Source of the DNA: Oerskovia douganii
GTDB lineage: Bacteria; Actinomycetota; Actinomycetes; Actinomycetales; Cellulomonadaceae
DNA length: 36,632 nt
Reading direction: 5' to 3'
NCBI RefSeq assembly: GCF_015142735.1
Contig: NZ_JACSPN010000016.1
Location: forward strand, 61,916-98,547
The position numbers were made by a program, and so were the translations under genes. This document shows, piece after piece, positions 1-7,610 of this stretch. Each line of letters opens with the position of its first letter. Positions within the stretch are counted from its first letter, which is position 1. Under the pieces are notes generated by a model that was not told the origin of the DNA, ran no database searches, and was given only the letters and a program-made list of their open reading frames with translations.

Positions 1-32
1 GGCCCGACGGCGGTGCGCGCCGCCGTCGGGCC
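1..32. terminator. perfect GC hairpin, probable terminator
   Basis: A perfect 13-bp stem (1-13 pairs with 20-32) encloses a 6-base loop. It lies just past the stop codon of the minus-strand gene that ends at 56, so it is probably that gene's terminator; it could also end a plus-strand gene coming from outside the window. There is no clear T-run, which is usual in high-GC actinobacteria. Confidence 0.6.
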
Positions 33-55
33 CCTCGCCCTTCGCCGTGCGCGGG

Positions 56-481
56 CTACCAGGTCCAGCCGCGCGCGCTGAGCTCGAGCTCCTCCCGCAG
101 CCGCTCGTCCTCGTCGCTGCGCAGGCCCGCACGCAGGGGGTCGGCGGCGACGTCGAGCCCGCTCAGCCGGCAGGCCTCGCGCAGCAGGGCGTCGTACGCG
201 CCCTGCGCGGCCAGGTAGTGGTGGGCGCGGGCGTAGACGTCGGGGTCGCGCTCGACCGCGCGCAGCTCGTCGGCGAGGCGGCCGAGGCGGACCTGGACGG
301 CGAGGGTGACGAGGGGGTCGGGTGCCCGACGGCGGCGCTCATGCCGGGTGGGCCTGCGCGGCGCCCGGGGTGGGGCGCTCGCGCGGAGGCCGCCCGAGGC
401 CTGGTCGAGGCGCACCGCGCACCACGCGACGGTGGCGACGACCGCCGCACCCACCACGCCGGAGACCACGAGGAGCCACAT
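56..481 (-). CDS. hypothetical membrane-anchored protein
   Basis: I do not recognise a named family. The 141-residue protein starts with one hydrophobic segment (about residues 2-23, MWLLVVSGVVGAAVVATVAW), then a basic Pro/Arg-rich linker (about 35-55), then a charged, mostly helical domain (about 56-141). This suggests a small protein anchored by its N-terminus with a cytoplasmic helical domain. A GGAAGG-like ribosome site lies just upstream of the ATG. It is on the same strand as the monooxygenase run but separated from it by about 120 bases, so it probably has its own transcript. Strong third-position GC bias supports that it is real. Function unknown. Confidence 0.6.
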   Translation of the reverse strand: MWLLVVSGVVGAAVVATVAWCAVRLDQASGGLRASAPPRAPRRPTRHERRRRAPDPLVTLAVQVRLGRLADELRAVERDPDVYARAHHYLAAQGAYDALLREACRLSGLDVAADPLRAGLRSDEDERLREELELSARGWTW

Positions 482-603
482 CGCCGGACCCTTCCTCGGT
501 ACCTGTCGGGGCCCGTCGACGGCCCGCCGATACCCTTCCAGCCTAGGTCGCGCGAGGGGGACCCGCCAGGGTCCGGCCCGGCCCGCCCGGCGCGAGGCGT
601 GCC

Positions 604-1701
604 CTACCGCGCCGTGAACCCCTTGGCCCGGCGCGCGTCCGCCGGGCCCCAGAGGTCGGTCTCGACCTCGGCCCGGACGAGCGGCACGACCTCCTCCGCG
701 AACCGGCGCAGCACGTCGTCCTGCCGGGCGGGCTCCAGGAGGTGGTTGATCGAGACCGACTGCAGGTCGTGCCCGTAGCTCTGGTGGTAGTCGAGGATCT
801 TCTCGGCGACCCGCTCGGGCGAGCCCACGAGGGCCGGGCCGCGCTCGACGGCCTCCTCGATGGTCCGGAAGCTCGTGACCTTGCCGACCGCGGCCGGGTC
901 GTGCTTCCGCAGGTCCGCGCGCGCGACCGCGCCCTCGTAGATGGGCCGGAACTCCTCGATCGCCTGCTCGGTCGTGTCCGCGAGGAACAGCCCGCCCGAG
1001 CCGGACCCGACGAACCCGTACGCCGGGTCGTGCCCCGCTGCCGCGTACCGCTCGCGGTAGCGGTCGATCAGCACCTGGTAGCTCTCGCGCGGCTGGAACG
1101 CGTTGGCGCTCACGATCGGGTCACCCCACCGCGCGGCGAGCTCGACCGCGAAGTGCGAGGTCGCCGAGCCGTGCCAGATCCGGAACGCGCCGTCGTACGG
1201 GCGCGGCAGGGTCGTGGCGCCCTGCAGGTCGGGGCGGTGGCGGCCCTCCCAGTCGACCTCCTCACCGCTCAGGAGCAGGCGGAGCAGCTCGTAGTTCTCC
1301 TCGAGGTACTCGTACTGCCTGGCGAGGTCGAGGCCCAGCAGCGGGTACTGGAGCGCCTCGTTGCCCTTGCCGATCACCATCTCGAACCGGCCCCGGCTGA
1401 GCTGGTCGATCGTCGCGTAGTCCTCGGCGACCCGGACGGGGTCCAGCAGGGACAGCACCGTGACGCCCGTGCTCAGCAGGATGCGCGAGGTGCGCGCGGC
1501 GACCGCACCGAGGATCACGGTGGGCGACGAGGACAGCACGTCGCCCGCGTGCCGCTCGCCGACCGCGAACGCGTCGAGCCCGAGCTCCTCGGCCAGGACC
1601 GCGGTCTCGACGACGCGCTCGAGCCGGTCGGCCGCGGGGACGGCCTCGCCCGTGACGGGGTGGGGCGGGTTGAAGACGATGTCGAGGACCTGGAAACGCA
1701 C
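604..1701 (-). CDS. LLM class flavin-dependent oxidoreductase
   Basis: A 365-residue luciferase-like (bacterial luciferase superfamily) monooxygenase that would use reduced FMN and O2. The N-terminal beta strand (FQVLDIVF), the AEELGLDAFAVGERH segment and the DQLSRGRFEMVIGKG motif are typical of the family, as is the late VGSPERVAEKILDYH segment. The frame is open further upstream, but the start is taken as GTG at 1701 because AAGGAG lies 5 bases before it and family homology begins there. It is the last gene of the minus-strand run, 53 bases after the SsuD-like gene. Substrate cannot be read from sequence; the neighbours point to an organosulfur compound. Confidence 0.85.
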   Translation of the reverse strand: MRFQVLDIVFNPPHPVTGEAVPAADRLERVVETAVLAEELGLDAFAVGERHAGDVLSSSPTVILGAVAARTSRILLSTGVTVLSLLDPVRVAEDYATIDQLSRGRFEMVIGKGNEALQYPLLGLDLARQYEYLEENYELLRLLLSGEEVDWEGRHRPDLQGATTLPRPYDGAFRIWHGSATSHFAVELAARWGDPIVSANAFQPRESYQVLIDRYRERYAAAGHDPAYGFVGSGSGGLFLADTTEQAIEEFRPIYEGAVARADLRKHDPAAVGKVTSFRTIEEAVERGPALVGSPERVAEKILDYHQSYGHDLQSVSINHLLEPARQDDVLRRFAEEVVPLVRAEVETDLWGPADARRAKGFTAR

Positions 1702-1713
1702 GGATGCTCCTTG

Positions 1714-1752
1714 GTGGGAGTGGGAGTGGGGGTGGGGGGACCGGGAGGGGAG
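1714..1752 (+). other. G-rich tract, possible G-quadruplex
   Basis: The gap between the two last monooxygenase genes has six runs of three or more G on the plus strand. The corresponding transcript is C-rich because both flanking genes are on the minus strand, so any quadruplex would form in the DNA template rather than in the mRNA. It ends just upstream of the AAGGAG ribosome site of the gene starting at 1701. Confidence 0.5.
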
Positions 1753-1754
1753 GC

Positions 1755-2870
1755 TCAGGCCGCCTGCGCCGACGCGTCCTCGGCGTCGCGCCTGGCGACC
1801 TCCTCGCGCACGATCGGGATGACGTGTCGGCCGAAGTCGGTCGCGTCGTCGAGCAGGTCGTAGCCGCGCGCCGAGATGATGCGGACCCCCAGGTCGTAGT
1901 ACGCGAGCAGCGCCTGCGCGACCGTCTCCGGCGTCCCGACGAGAGCGTTCGAGTTCCCCGCTCCCCCGGTGGCCCTGGCCGTCGCGGTCCACAGGGCCGT
2001 GTCGAAGCGGTCGCCCTGGGCCGCGATCTCCAGGAGGCGCTGCGAACCGGCGTTCTCGGGCTTGTCGATCGGGTGGCGCCTGCTCAGCACGCCGCCCGCC
2101 GCGGCCTTGCGGGCCTCGATCCGGTCGAGGATGCGGTGCGCCTTCTCCCAGGCCAGCTCCTCCGTGGCCCCGATGATCGGCCGGAACGCCGCGTGGATGC
2201 GCGGCGGCGTGGAGCGGCCGGCCGCGGCCGCCTCGGTGCGGACGCGCAGGATCTGCTCGGCCGTCCGGTCGAGCGGCTCGCCCCACACCGCGTAGATGTC
2301 GGCCTCGGCAGCGCCGACCCTGAACGCCGCGTCCGAGGACCCGCCGAACGAGATGGTGGGCGTGCGCCCCTCGAAGGGCTTGGTGTCGAGCAGGAAGTCG
2401 TCGAGGTCGTAGAAGCTCCCGTGGTGGTCGAACGGCTCGGTGCTCGACCAGGCCTTCTTGACGACCTGGATGTACTCCTGGGTGCGGGCGTAGCGCTCGT
2501 CCTTGGTCAGGGTGTCCCCTTCGCGCCGCTGCTCGTGGTCGTTGCCGCCCGTGATGAAGTGGACGGACAGCCGCCCCTCGGAGAGCTGGTCGAGCGTCGC
2601 GAAGGACTTGGCCGCGAACGTCGGGTAGGAGACGTTGGGGCGGTGCGCCAGGAGCAGCTCGACCGAGTCGAGGCGGGCCGCGGTCCAGGCCGCGAGCGCC
2701 GACGGCTCGGGTCCGCTCGACCCGTAGGCGAACAGGACGCGGGTCCAGCCGTTGTCCTCGTGGGCGCGCACGATGCGCTCGAGGTACTTCTTGTCGAACG
2801 GCGCGGTCGTGCGGTCGGTGGTCTCGGAGGCGTCGCTCGTGGTGGCGATGCCGAGGAACTCGACGGGCAT
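1755..2870 (-). CDS. SsuD-like LLM monooxygenase (alkanesulfonate monooxygenase type)
   Basis: A 371-residue luciferase-like flavin monooxygenase resembling SsuD, which releases sulfite from alkanesulfonates using FMNH2 and O2. Visible SsuD-type features are the N-terminal strand PVEFLGIATT, the segment LLAHRPNVSYPTFAAKSFATLDQLS, the flavin-site segment VHFITGGNDHEQRREGD, the ERYARTQEYIQVVKKAW helix, the PTISFGGSSDAA strand and the VGTPETVAQALLAYYDLG segment. The ATG at 2870 is preceded by GGAGAAG. It follows the GNAT gene by 77 bases in the same run. True alkanesulfonate specificity is inferred; related enzymes act on other sulfonates and sulfones. Confidence 0.85.
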   Translation of the reverse strand: MPVEFLGIATTSDASETTDRTTAPFDKKYLERIVRAHEDNGWTRVLFAYGSSGPEPSALAAWTAARLDSVELLLAHRPNVSYPTFAAKSFATLDQLSEGRLSVHFITGGNDHEQRREGDTLTKDERYARTQEYIQVVKKAWSSTEPFDHHGSFYDLDDFLLDTKPFEGRTPTISFGGSSDAAFRVGAAEADIYAVWGEPLDRTAEQILRVRTEAAAAGRSTPPRIHAAFRPIIGATEELAWEKAHRILDRIEARKAAAGGVLSRRHPIDKPENAGSQRLLEIAAQGDRFDTALWTATARATGGAGNSNALVGTPETVAQALLAYYDLGVRIISARGYDLLDDATDFGRHVIPIVREEVARRDAEDASAQAA

Positions 2871-2947
2871 GGTCTTCTCCGGTTCGGGTGAGGTGGGGTC
2901 TTCGGTAGGCGCGGGCGGGCGACGACGGGACGGTGGCGGACGAGCGG

Positions 2948-3655
2948 TCAGGGGGACGACGGGCCGGGCGGGGCGGCGCCGGCGAGGTCCAGGCCGTACG
3001 CGTGCAGCCGCCCGCCGCCCTCGCCCTCGATCACGCGGGTCTCGCGCTCGGGCAGCCGCTGGAACCCGAGCGCCTCGTAGAGCCGGTGCGCGCGGACCAT
3101 CTGGGGCCCCGAGCTCATGACGACCCGCTGCGCGCCCTGGGCACGGGCCACGTCGAGGACGTGGAGGGTGAGCGTCGTCCCGATCCCCCGACCGCGCGCC
3201 GCGGGCGCGACGCCGAGCAGCCGGAAGTCCAGCTCCCCGTCGAGCGCCAGGGGCGAGATGTGCCGACCGGGGAGCGGGGTCGCGACGGTGCCGAGCACCT
3301 CGCCGGTCCCGTCGTCGACCGCGACCCACACGTCGTGCTCGGCTGCACGGCTCGCGACGTCGCGCAGCACCGTCCGGTACGACTCCGAGATCGAGTACTC
3401 GTGCCCGTACGCCGCCTCGAGCAGGTCGGCGACGGCCTCGTGCTCGGCGGGCGTCACGAGCCGCACGGTCACGGCGGCGTCGGGCGCGGCCCGTCCCACC
3501 CCCGGGGGACCACCTGCGCGGCCCTCTCGGCGGGCCGCCTCGACCAGGTGGGCCACGCCGTCGGCCACCGCGCGCACGCGCCCGGCCCGGTGCGAGGCCT
3601 CCTGCGGGTCGGTCGGGTCGCCCGTGCCCCGGCGGGACGTGGTGGGCGCGCTCAT
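2948..3655 (-). CDS. GNAT family N-acetyltransferase
   Basis: A 235-residue protein with an N-terminal low-complexity stretch (about 1-62) and a GNAT acetyl-CoA-binding domain (about 63-225). The acetyl-CoA signature is LLGVAPAARGRGIGTTL (about 147-163), followed by the usual C-terminal YEALGF segment. The ATG overlaps the rhodanese stop codon as ATGA (3652-3655), which fixes the start and implies translational coupling. In the Bacillus ytmI operon a GNAT enzyme N-acetylates S-alkylcysteines before flavin-dependent C-S cleavage; a similar role here is an inference from context only. Confidence 0.8.
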   Translation of the reverse strand: MSAPTTSRRGTGDPTDPQEASHRAGRVRAVADGVAHLVEAARREGRAGGPPGVGRAAPDAAVTVRLVTPAEHEAVADLLEAAYGHEYSISESYRTVLRDVASRAAEHDVWVAVDDGTGEVLGTVATPLPGRHISPLALDGELDFRLLGVAPAARGRGIGTTLTLHVLDVARAQGAQRVVMSSGPQMVRAHRLYEALGFQRLPERETRVIEGEGGGRLHAYGLDLAGAAPPGPSSP

Positions 3656-4041
3656 GCGCGCTGCCGGACGGGCTCGTGCGGGCCCGACGACGCCGCTCCC
3701 GTTCCCGGCTCGGCCGGCAGTCCCGCGTCGCGCCAGGCGGGGAAGCCGCCCGCGACGTGCGAGACGTCCGTGTAGCCGCGCGCTGCGAGGGCCTCGGCGA
3801 CCGGGCCCGAGCCGCGCTCGGAGCCGCAGACCACGACGATCGGGGTGTCGAGCGAGACCGCGGGGGCGGAGGCGGCGCCGAAGATCGCGTCGAGGTCCTC
3901 ACGGTCGGTGACCGTGGCGCCGGGGATGGCGCCGGCGGTCGCGCGGCCTGCCTCGCTGCGGACGTCGACGAGGAATGCTCCGGCCGCGACGCGGGTGCCC
4001 GCGTCGGTCGCCGGGGTGAGGAGGGGCTGGTGCTGGGTCAT
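3652..4041 (-). CDS. rhodanese-like sulfurtransferase
   Basis: A 129-residue single-domain rhodanese. It has the FLVDVRSEAG strand (about 23-32) and the active-site loop C-G-S-E-R-G-S with the persulfide-carrying cysteine at about residue 72, then the VAGGFPAWRDAGLP segment typical of the C-terminus. Rhodaneses move sulfane sulfur to thiol or cyanide acceptors, so it fits a sulfur-assimilation operon. AGGAGC precedes the ATG. It is 58 bases downstream of the LLM gene and overlaps the GNAT gene by 4 bases. Loop length (CxxxRxS, six residues after the Cys) suits sulfur rather than arsenate chemistry. Confidence 0.85.
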   Translation of the reverse strand: MTQHQPLLTPATDAGTRVAAGAFLVDVRSEAGRATAGAIPGATVTDREDLDAIFGAASAPAVSLDTPIVVVCGSERGSGPVAEALAARGYTDVSHVAGGFPAWRDAGLPAEPGTGAASSGPHEPVRQRA

Positions 4042-4099
4042 GTCGTGCTCCTGGGTCGGGTGGGGCGGAGGGTGCTGCCGAGGTGGAGGTCCGGAGCCC

Positions 4100-5389
4100 T
4101 CACCTCGCGAGGGCTGGTTCGCGGGCGGGGGCGACGCCGGGCGCGACCGCGTCCACCGCGTCCACGGCGAGGCCCCAGTGCCGCGCGAGCAGCTCGAACG
4201 AGCGCGCCCGGTCGGCGGGGTCGTGGGCGGCGGTCGTGACGACGATCTCGTCGGCGGCGGTCACGCGCGCCAGGGTCTCGAGGCGCTCGACCACGGTCTC
4301 GGGCGACCCGACGAACCGCGTGTCGACGCGGTCATGGACGGCCGCACGGTCGGCGTCGGTCAGGTCCTCCCACGCGGGCGTCGTGCCGGGCGCGGGGTAC
4401 GCGATCGCGCCGCCCGTCCCGCGGCGGATCGACAGGACCCAGGCCGTGAACGGGTCGCCGATCCGGCGGGCCTCGGCGTCGGTGTCCGCGACCAGTACGT
4501 CGGCCGAGACGACGACGTAGGGCCGGTCGAGCACGCCCTTGCGGAACGCCGCACGGTAGGCCGCGATCGTGTCGAGCGTCGCGGACGGGCCCACGTGGTA
4601 GTTCGCCGCGAGCGGCAGTCCCAGCTCGCCCGCGACGCGGGCGCTGACCCCACCGCTCGACGCGAGCACGAACAGGTCGAACGCCGCTCCCTCGACGGGC
4701 GGGCTCGTCCACGGGGTGCCCGCGGCGTCGGCGAAGGTCCCTGCACGCAGGCCCAGGACCAGCTCGAGCTCGGCGCGGAACTCGGCGGGGGTCCGGTGCG
4801 CTCCGACGACCTCCTTCTGCGCCAGGAGCCGCTCACGCAGCGCGGAGTCCGTGAACGCGACCCCGGGGGCCGCGGGGACCAGGAGGCCGTCGACGACCCT
4901 GGCGCCGGCAGGTCGAGCGGGCGCGGACGGAGCGGGCTCGCCGGCCGTGGGCTCCGGCGTGCCCGACGGCGGATCGCCCTGTGCGGTCGCACCTGCCCTC
5001 GCGGGGGGCGGCGTGAACGCGCGGCCCAGGCCCAGGTCGACACGCCCAGGGTGCAGGGCCGCGAGGGTCCCGAACTGCTCGGCCGCGACGAGCGGGCTCG
5101 TCGTGCTCAGCAGCACGGCCCCAGACCCCACGCGGATGCGCGACGTCCGCTCGGCGACGAGGGCCGCGAGGACCGCGGGCGACGCCGAGGCGACGCCCGG
5201 CGACAGGTGGTGCTCGGCGAACCAGATGCGGCGGTAGCCGAGCTCGTCGGCGCGGACCGCGGTGTCGAGGGAGTCCCGCAGGGCCCGGGCGCCGGTCGAG
5301 CCCTCGCTCACGACCGCGAGGTCGAGGATCGAGAGCGGCACCCGGGGCTGGGCACGGGAGGGGGTGGTCGGCTGGTCGGTGGTGGTCAT
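4100..5389 (-). CDS. LLM class flavin-dependent oxidoreductase (MsnO8-like) with insert
   Basis: A 429-residue luciferase-like oxidoreductase. The N-terminal strand LSILDLAVVSEGS, the segment IWFAEHHLSPGVASASP (about 55-71), the ALHPGRVDLGLGRA motif (about 111-124) and the C-terminal FVGSPETVVERLE segment match the alkanal-monooxygenase-like MsnO8 group. An extra Pro/Ala/Gly-rich stretch at about 126-164 breaks the fold after the LGLGRA motif and explains much of the unusual length (relatives are usually about 330-350 residues). The ATG overlaps the stop of the nitroreductase gene as ATGA, and GGAGGA lies upstream. Coupling to that gene suggests it may draw on its reduced flavin. Confidence 0.82.
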   Translation of the reverse strand: MTTTDQPTTPSRAQPRVPLSILDLAVVSEGSTGARALRDSLDTAVRADELGYRRIWFAEHHLSPGVASASPAVLAALVAERTSRIRVGSGAVLLSTTSPLVAAEQFGTLAALHPGRVDLGLGRAFTPPPARAGATAQGDPPSGTPEPTAGEPAPSAPARPAGARVVDGLLVPAAPGVAFTDSALRERLLAQKEVVGAHRTPAEFRAELELVLGLRAGTFADAAGTPWTSPPVEGAAFDLFVLASSGGVSARVAGELGLPLAANYHVGPSATLDTIAAYRAAFRKGVLDRPYVVVSADVLVADTDAEARRIGDPFTAWVLSIRRGTGGAIAYPAPGTTPAWEDLTDADRAAVHDRVDTRFVGSPETVVERLETLARVTAADEIVVTTAAHDPADRARSFELLARHWGLAVDAVDAVAPGVAPAREPALAR

Positions 5390-6273
5390 GGTGCGGTCCT
5401 CCGGTGGGTGGGGGCGCTGGTCAGACGGTCAGCGGGACGGCACAGGCCGCGGGCCGCGAGCGCCGAGTGCAGGTGGGCGTGGCCGCGCTGGGTGCCGGGG
5501 ACCGCGAGCCGGTCGACCACGCGGCGCCGCCAGCTCTCCGACAGTCCCTCGTCGCGGTAGAACGGCGCGATGACGTCCTCGTAGGCGTCGACGTGCGGGG
5601 CCTGGGCGTCGAGGTCGTAGGTCTCGCGGTGCAGCACCGCACCCTGGGGCAGTCGTGGCTTGACCCGTTCGCCACCCGCCGGGTCCGGGTGCCCGACGAC
5701 GAGGCCCACGACCGCGACCGTCCCCGGGGGCAGGCCGAGCTCGGCCGCGACCTCCTCGGGGTGGTGCCGCAGCGCACCGATGTACACGGTCCCGAGCCCC
5801 AAGGACTCGGCGGCCACGACCGCGTTCTGTGCGGCGAGGGCCGCGTCGACGAACGCCACGACGGTCGAGTCCAGGTGGTCGGTGCCCGCCAACGGGGTGC
5901 CGTGCGCGGCGCCGATCGCGCGGGCACGCGCCAGGTCCGCGACCCACACGAGCAGGAGCGGCGCCTGCCGGACGTGGTCCTGACCGCCCGCGAGCGCCGC
6001 GAGCCGGTCCTTGCGGTCCGGGTCGGTCACCGCGACGACGCTCCAGAACTGCATGTTGGACGACGTCGGGGCGGACTGGGCGGCCGCGACGAGCGTCGGG
6101 AGCACCGCGTCGTCGAGCGGGTCGGGGAGGTAGGAGCGGACCGTGCGGTGCCGCAGGATCCCGTCGATCGCCTCGGTGAGCGGTGCCAGGTCGACCGGTC
6201 GGTCGTCGAGGGCGCCGGGGCCGTAGCGGTCGGCGAGCGGCGAGGCGGTGGGGAGCGTGGACGTGGACGACAT
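5386..6273 (-). CDS. nitroreductase-family NAD(P)H-dependent oxidoreductase, possible flavin reductase
   Basis: A 295-residue protein of the nitroreductase fold, closest in look to the NfsA/FRP group. It has the FMN-contacting segment RHRTVRSYLPDPL (about 41-53), AAQSAPTSSNMQFWSVV (about 64-80), a central SLGLGTVYIGALRHHPEEVAAELGLP segment split over the dimer interface, and VVGLVVGHPD. A C-terminal tail of about 50 residues extends past the normal family end. GAAAGG precedes the ATG. It overlaps the next LLM gene by 4 bases. FRP-type members supply FMNH2 to luciferases, so this is the best candidate in the window for the reductase partner of the many LLM enzymes; that is inference. Confidence 0.8.
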   Translation of the reverse strand: MSSTSTLPTASPLADRYGPGALDDRPVDLAPLTEAIDGILRHRTVRSYLPDPLDDAVLPTLVAAAQSAPTSSNMQFWSVVAVTDPDRKDRLAALAGGQDHVRQAPLLLVWVADLARARAIGAAHGTPLAGTDHLDSTVVAFVDAALAAQNAVVAAESLGLGTVYIGALRHHPEEVAAELGLPPGTVAVVGLVVGHPDPAGGERVKPRLPQGAVLHRETYDLDAQAPHVDAYEDVIAPFYRDEGLSESWRRRVVDRLAVPGTQRGHAHLHSALAARGLCRPADRLTSAPTHRRTAP

Positions 6274-6295
6274 GAGGGCCTTTCGACGGGTCGGT

Positions 6296-6322
6296 GCCGG
6301 CCGGGGGTGGCCCCCGGTCGGC
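6296..6322 (-). terminator. intergenic hairpin inside the operon
   Basis: A 12-bp stem with one G-T pair (6296-6307 with 6311-6322) and a 3-base loop lies between the oxidase gene and the nitroreductase gene, 22 bases after the oxidase stop. It could be a partial terminator or an mRNA-processing/stability element, because the downstream gene shows no obvious promoter. Confidence 0.55.
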
Positions 6323-6343
6323 GTGACGTGGCGGGAGGACGGG

Positions 6344-7528
6344 TCAGCCGGGGACCGGCGCGAGAGGACCGTGCGCGAAGCGGCCCAGGGAGAACAGGCG
6401 GTCCGCGGCCAGGGGCGACCGGTCCGGGTCCTCGCGGGCCAGCTCCGCCAGGACCCGCCCGATCGACGGCGCGAACTTGAACCCGTGCCCCGAGAACCCG
6501 GCGGCGACCACGACGCGGCCCACGCGGTCGAGCACGAAGTCGTGGTCCGGGGTCGTGGTGTACGTGCAGGAGACCGGCACGAGCCGGTCGGCGTCGGCGC
6601 CCGGCACCCAGGTCCGCACGTAGTCCTGGAGCAGGGCGAGCTGCCCGGGCTCGGGCCGGAACGTCCGCCGGTCCGGGTGCGTGCGGGGGCCGACGCCGTG
6701 GAAGCCGACCTTGATCCCCTCGCCCGGGGTCGCGAGCCCGTAGACCCCGCTGGGCCACGGGTGCGGCTCGGCGGGCGCGTGCGTGAAGGCCGGCCACGTG
6801 TCCTCGGCCGGTGCGCCCGGTGCGAGCGCGAAGTGGGCGGGCTGCTCCTGGGTGACGACGAGGGCCGGGAGGGGCGCGGCGCCGTCGGGCTCGGAGAACG
6901 CCTCGCCCAGCAGGCCCGCGCTCCACGCCCCCACGGCGACCACGACCGTGTCCGCGACCAGGTCGTGCCGGTCGGTGACGACCCGGACCGAGCCCGCACC
7001 CGGGTGGACGTGACGGACGTGCACGCCGTGGCGGACGTCGGCGCCGTGCGAGCGCGCCGCGGACTGGAAGGCCGCGACCGCGCGGTCGGCGTGGACGCGC
7101 CCCGCCGTCGCGGTCTCGTGGAGCACGTCGCCCTCGAAGCGCAGGCCGGGCCAGCGCTCGCCCGCCTCGTGCGGGCTCAACCACTCGTGCGGGACGCCCC
7201 GCGCGACGAACGCGTCACCGATCTCGGTGCGGCGCGGGAAGCCGTGGCTCACGCCGCCCGTCAGGGTCAGGACGGCGCCCGTGGCCAGCCCCGCGTCGCG
7301 CTCGAGCTCGCGCCACAGGCCGAACGCCTCCTGCGCGAGATCGAGGTACGCGGGCTGGGGGTACGTGGTCCGGTAGATGCGCGACGCCCCGTGCGAGGCG
7401 CCGTGCGCGTGGCCGGGCTCGAAGCGCTCGAGCAGGACGACGTCGTGCCCCGCGCGCGCGAGCTGCCACGCCGTGGCCGAGCCCATGACGCCTCCACCGA
7501 CGACGACGTGCGACACGTGCTCGGTCAT
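6344..7528 (-). CDS. FAD-dependent oxidase, monomeric sarcosine / N-methyltryptophan oxidase family
   Basis: A 394-residue flavoprotein. The N-terminus has the dinucleotide-binding motif VVVGGGVMGSATAWQLA (about 8-24), then HGASHGASRIYR (about 42-53), the equivalent of the His/Arg cluster around the flavin in monomeric sarcosine oxidase. Near the end, CTYTTTPDHDFVLDR carries the cysteine (about 321) that in this family bonds covalently to FAD, and GFSGHGFKFAP follows. Such enzymes oxidise secondary N-methyl amines to release formaldehyde and H2O2. AGAGGC precedes the ATG. It sits between the amino-acid ABC transporter and the flavin enzymes, so it may process an N-alkylated sulfur-containing amino acid; the substrate is unknown. 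Confidence 0.85.
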   Translation of the reverse strand: MTEHVSHVVVGGGVMGSATAWQLARAGHDVVLLERFEPGHAHGASHGASRIYRTTYPQPAYLDLAQEAFGLWRELERDAGLATGAVLTLTGGVSHGFPRRTEIGDAFVARGVPHEWLSPHEAGERWPGLRFEGDVLHETATAGRVHADRAVAAFQSAARSHGADVRHGVHVRHVHPGAGSVRVVTDRHDLVADTVVVAVGAWSAGLLGEAFSEPDGAAPLPALVVTQEQPAHFALAPGAPAEDTWPAFTHAPAEPHPWPSGVYGLATPGEGIKVGFHGVGPRTHPDRRTFRPEPGQLALLQDYVRTWVPGADADRLVPVSCTYTTTPDHDFVLDRVGRVVVAAGFSGHGFKFAPSIGRVLAELAREDPDRSPLAADRLFSLGRFAHGPLAPVPG

Positions 7529-7561
7529 CTGGCTGCCTCTCGATCAGTAGGTCGGGTGCCG

Positions 7562-7598
7562 CCGGCCCGCGGGTCCCAGGAGGAGCCCCGCGGGCCGG
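7562..7598 (-). terminator. perfect 12-bp hairpin after the substrate-binding protein gene
   Basis: Bases 7562-7573 pair perfectly with 7587-7598 around a 13-base loop. On the minus strand it begins 12 bases after the stop codon of the binding-protein gene. Position and strength suggest a terminator or a 3'-end stabiliser that would let the ABC transporter genes be expressed more than the enzymes downstream. Confidence 0.65.
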
Positions 7599-7610
7599 GC
7601 GGCCGTCCGG

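Noticed and set aside
742-1863. Plus-strand frame opposite the last monooxygenase
   Set aside because: Same antisense effect; no ribosome site and no family likeness.
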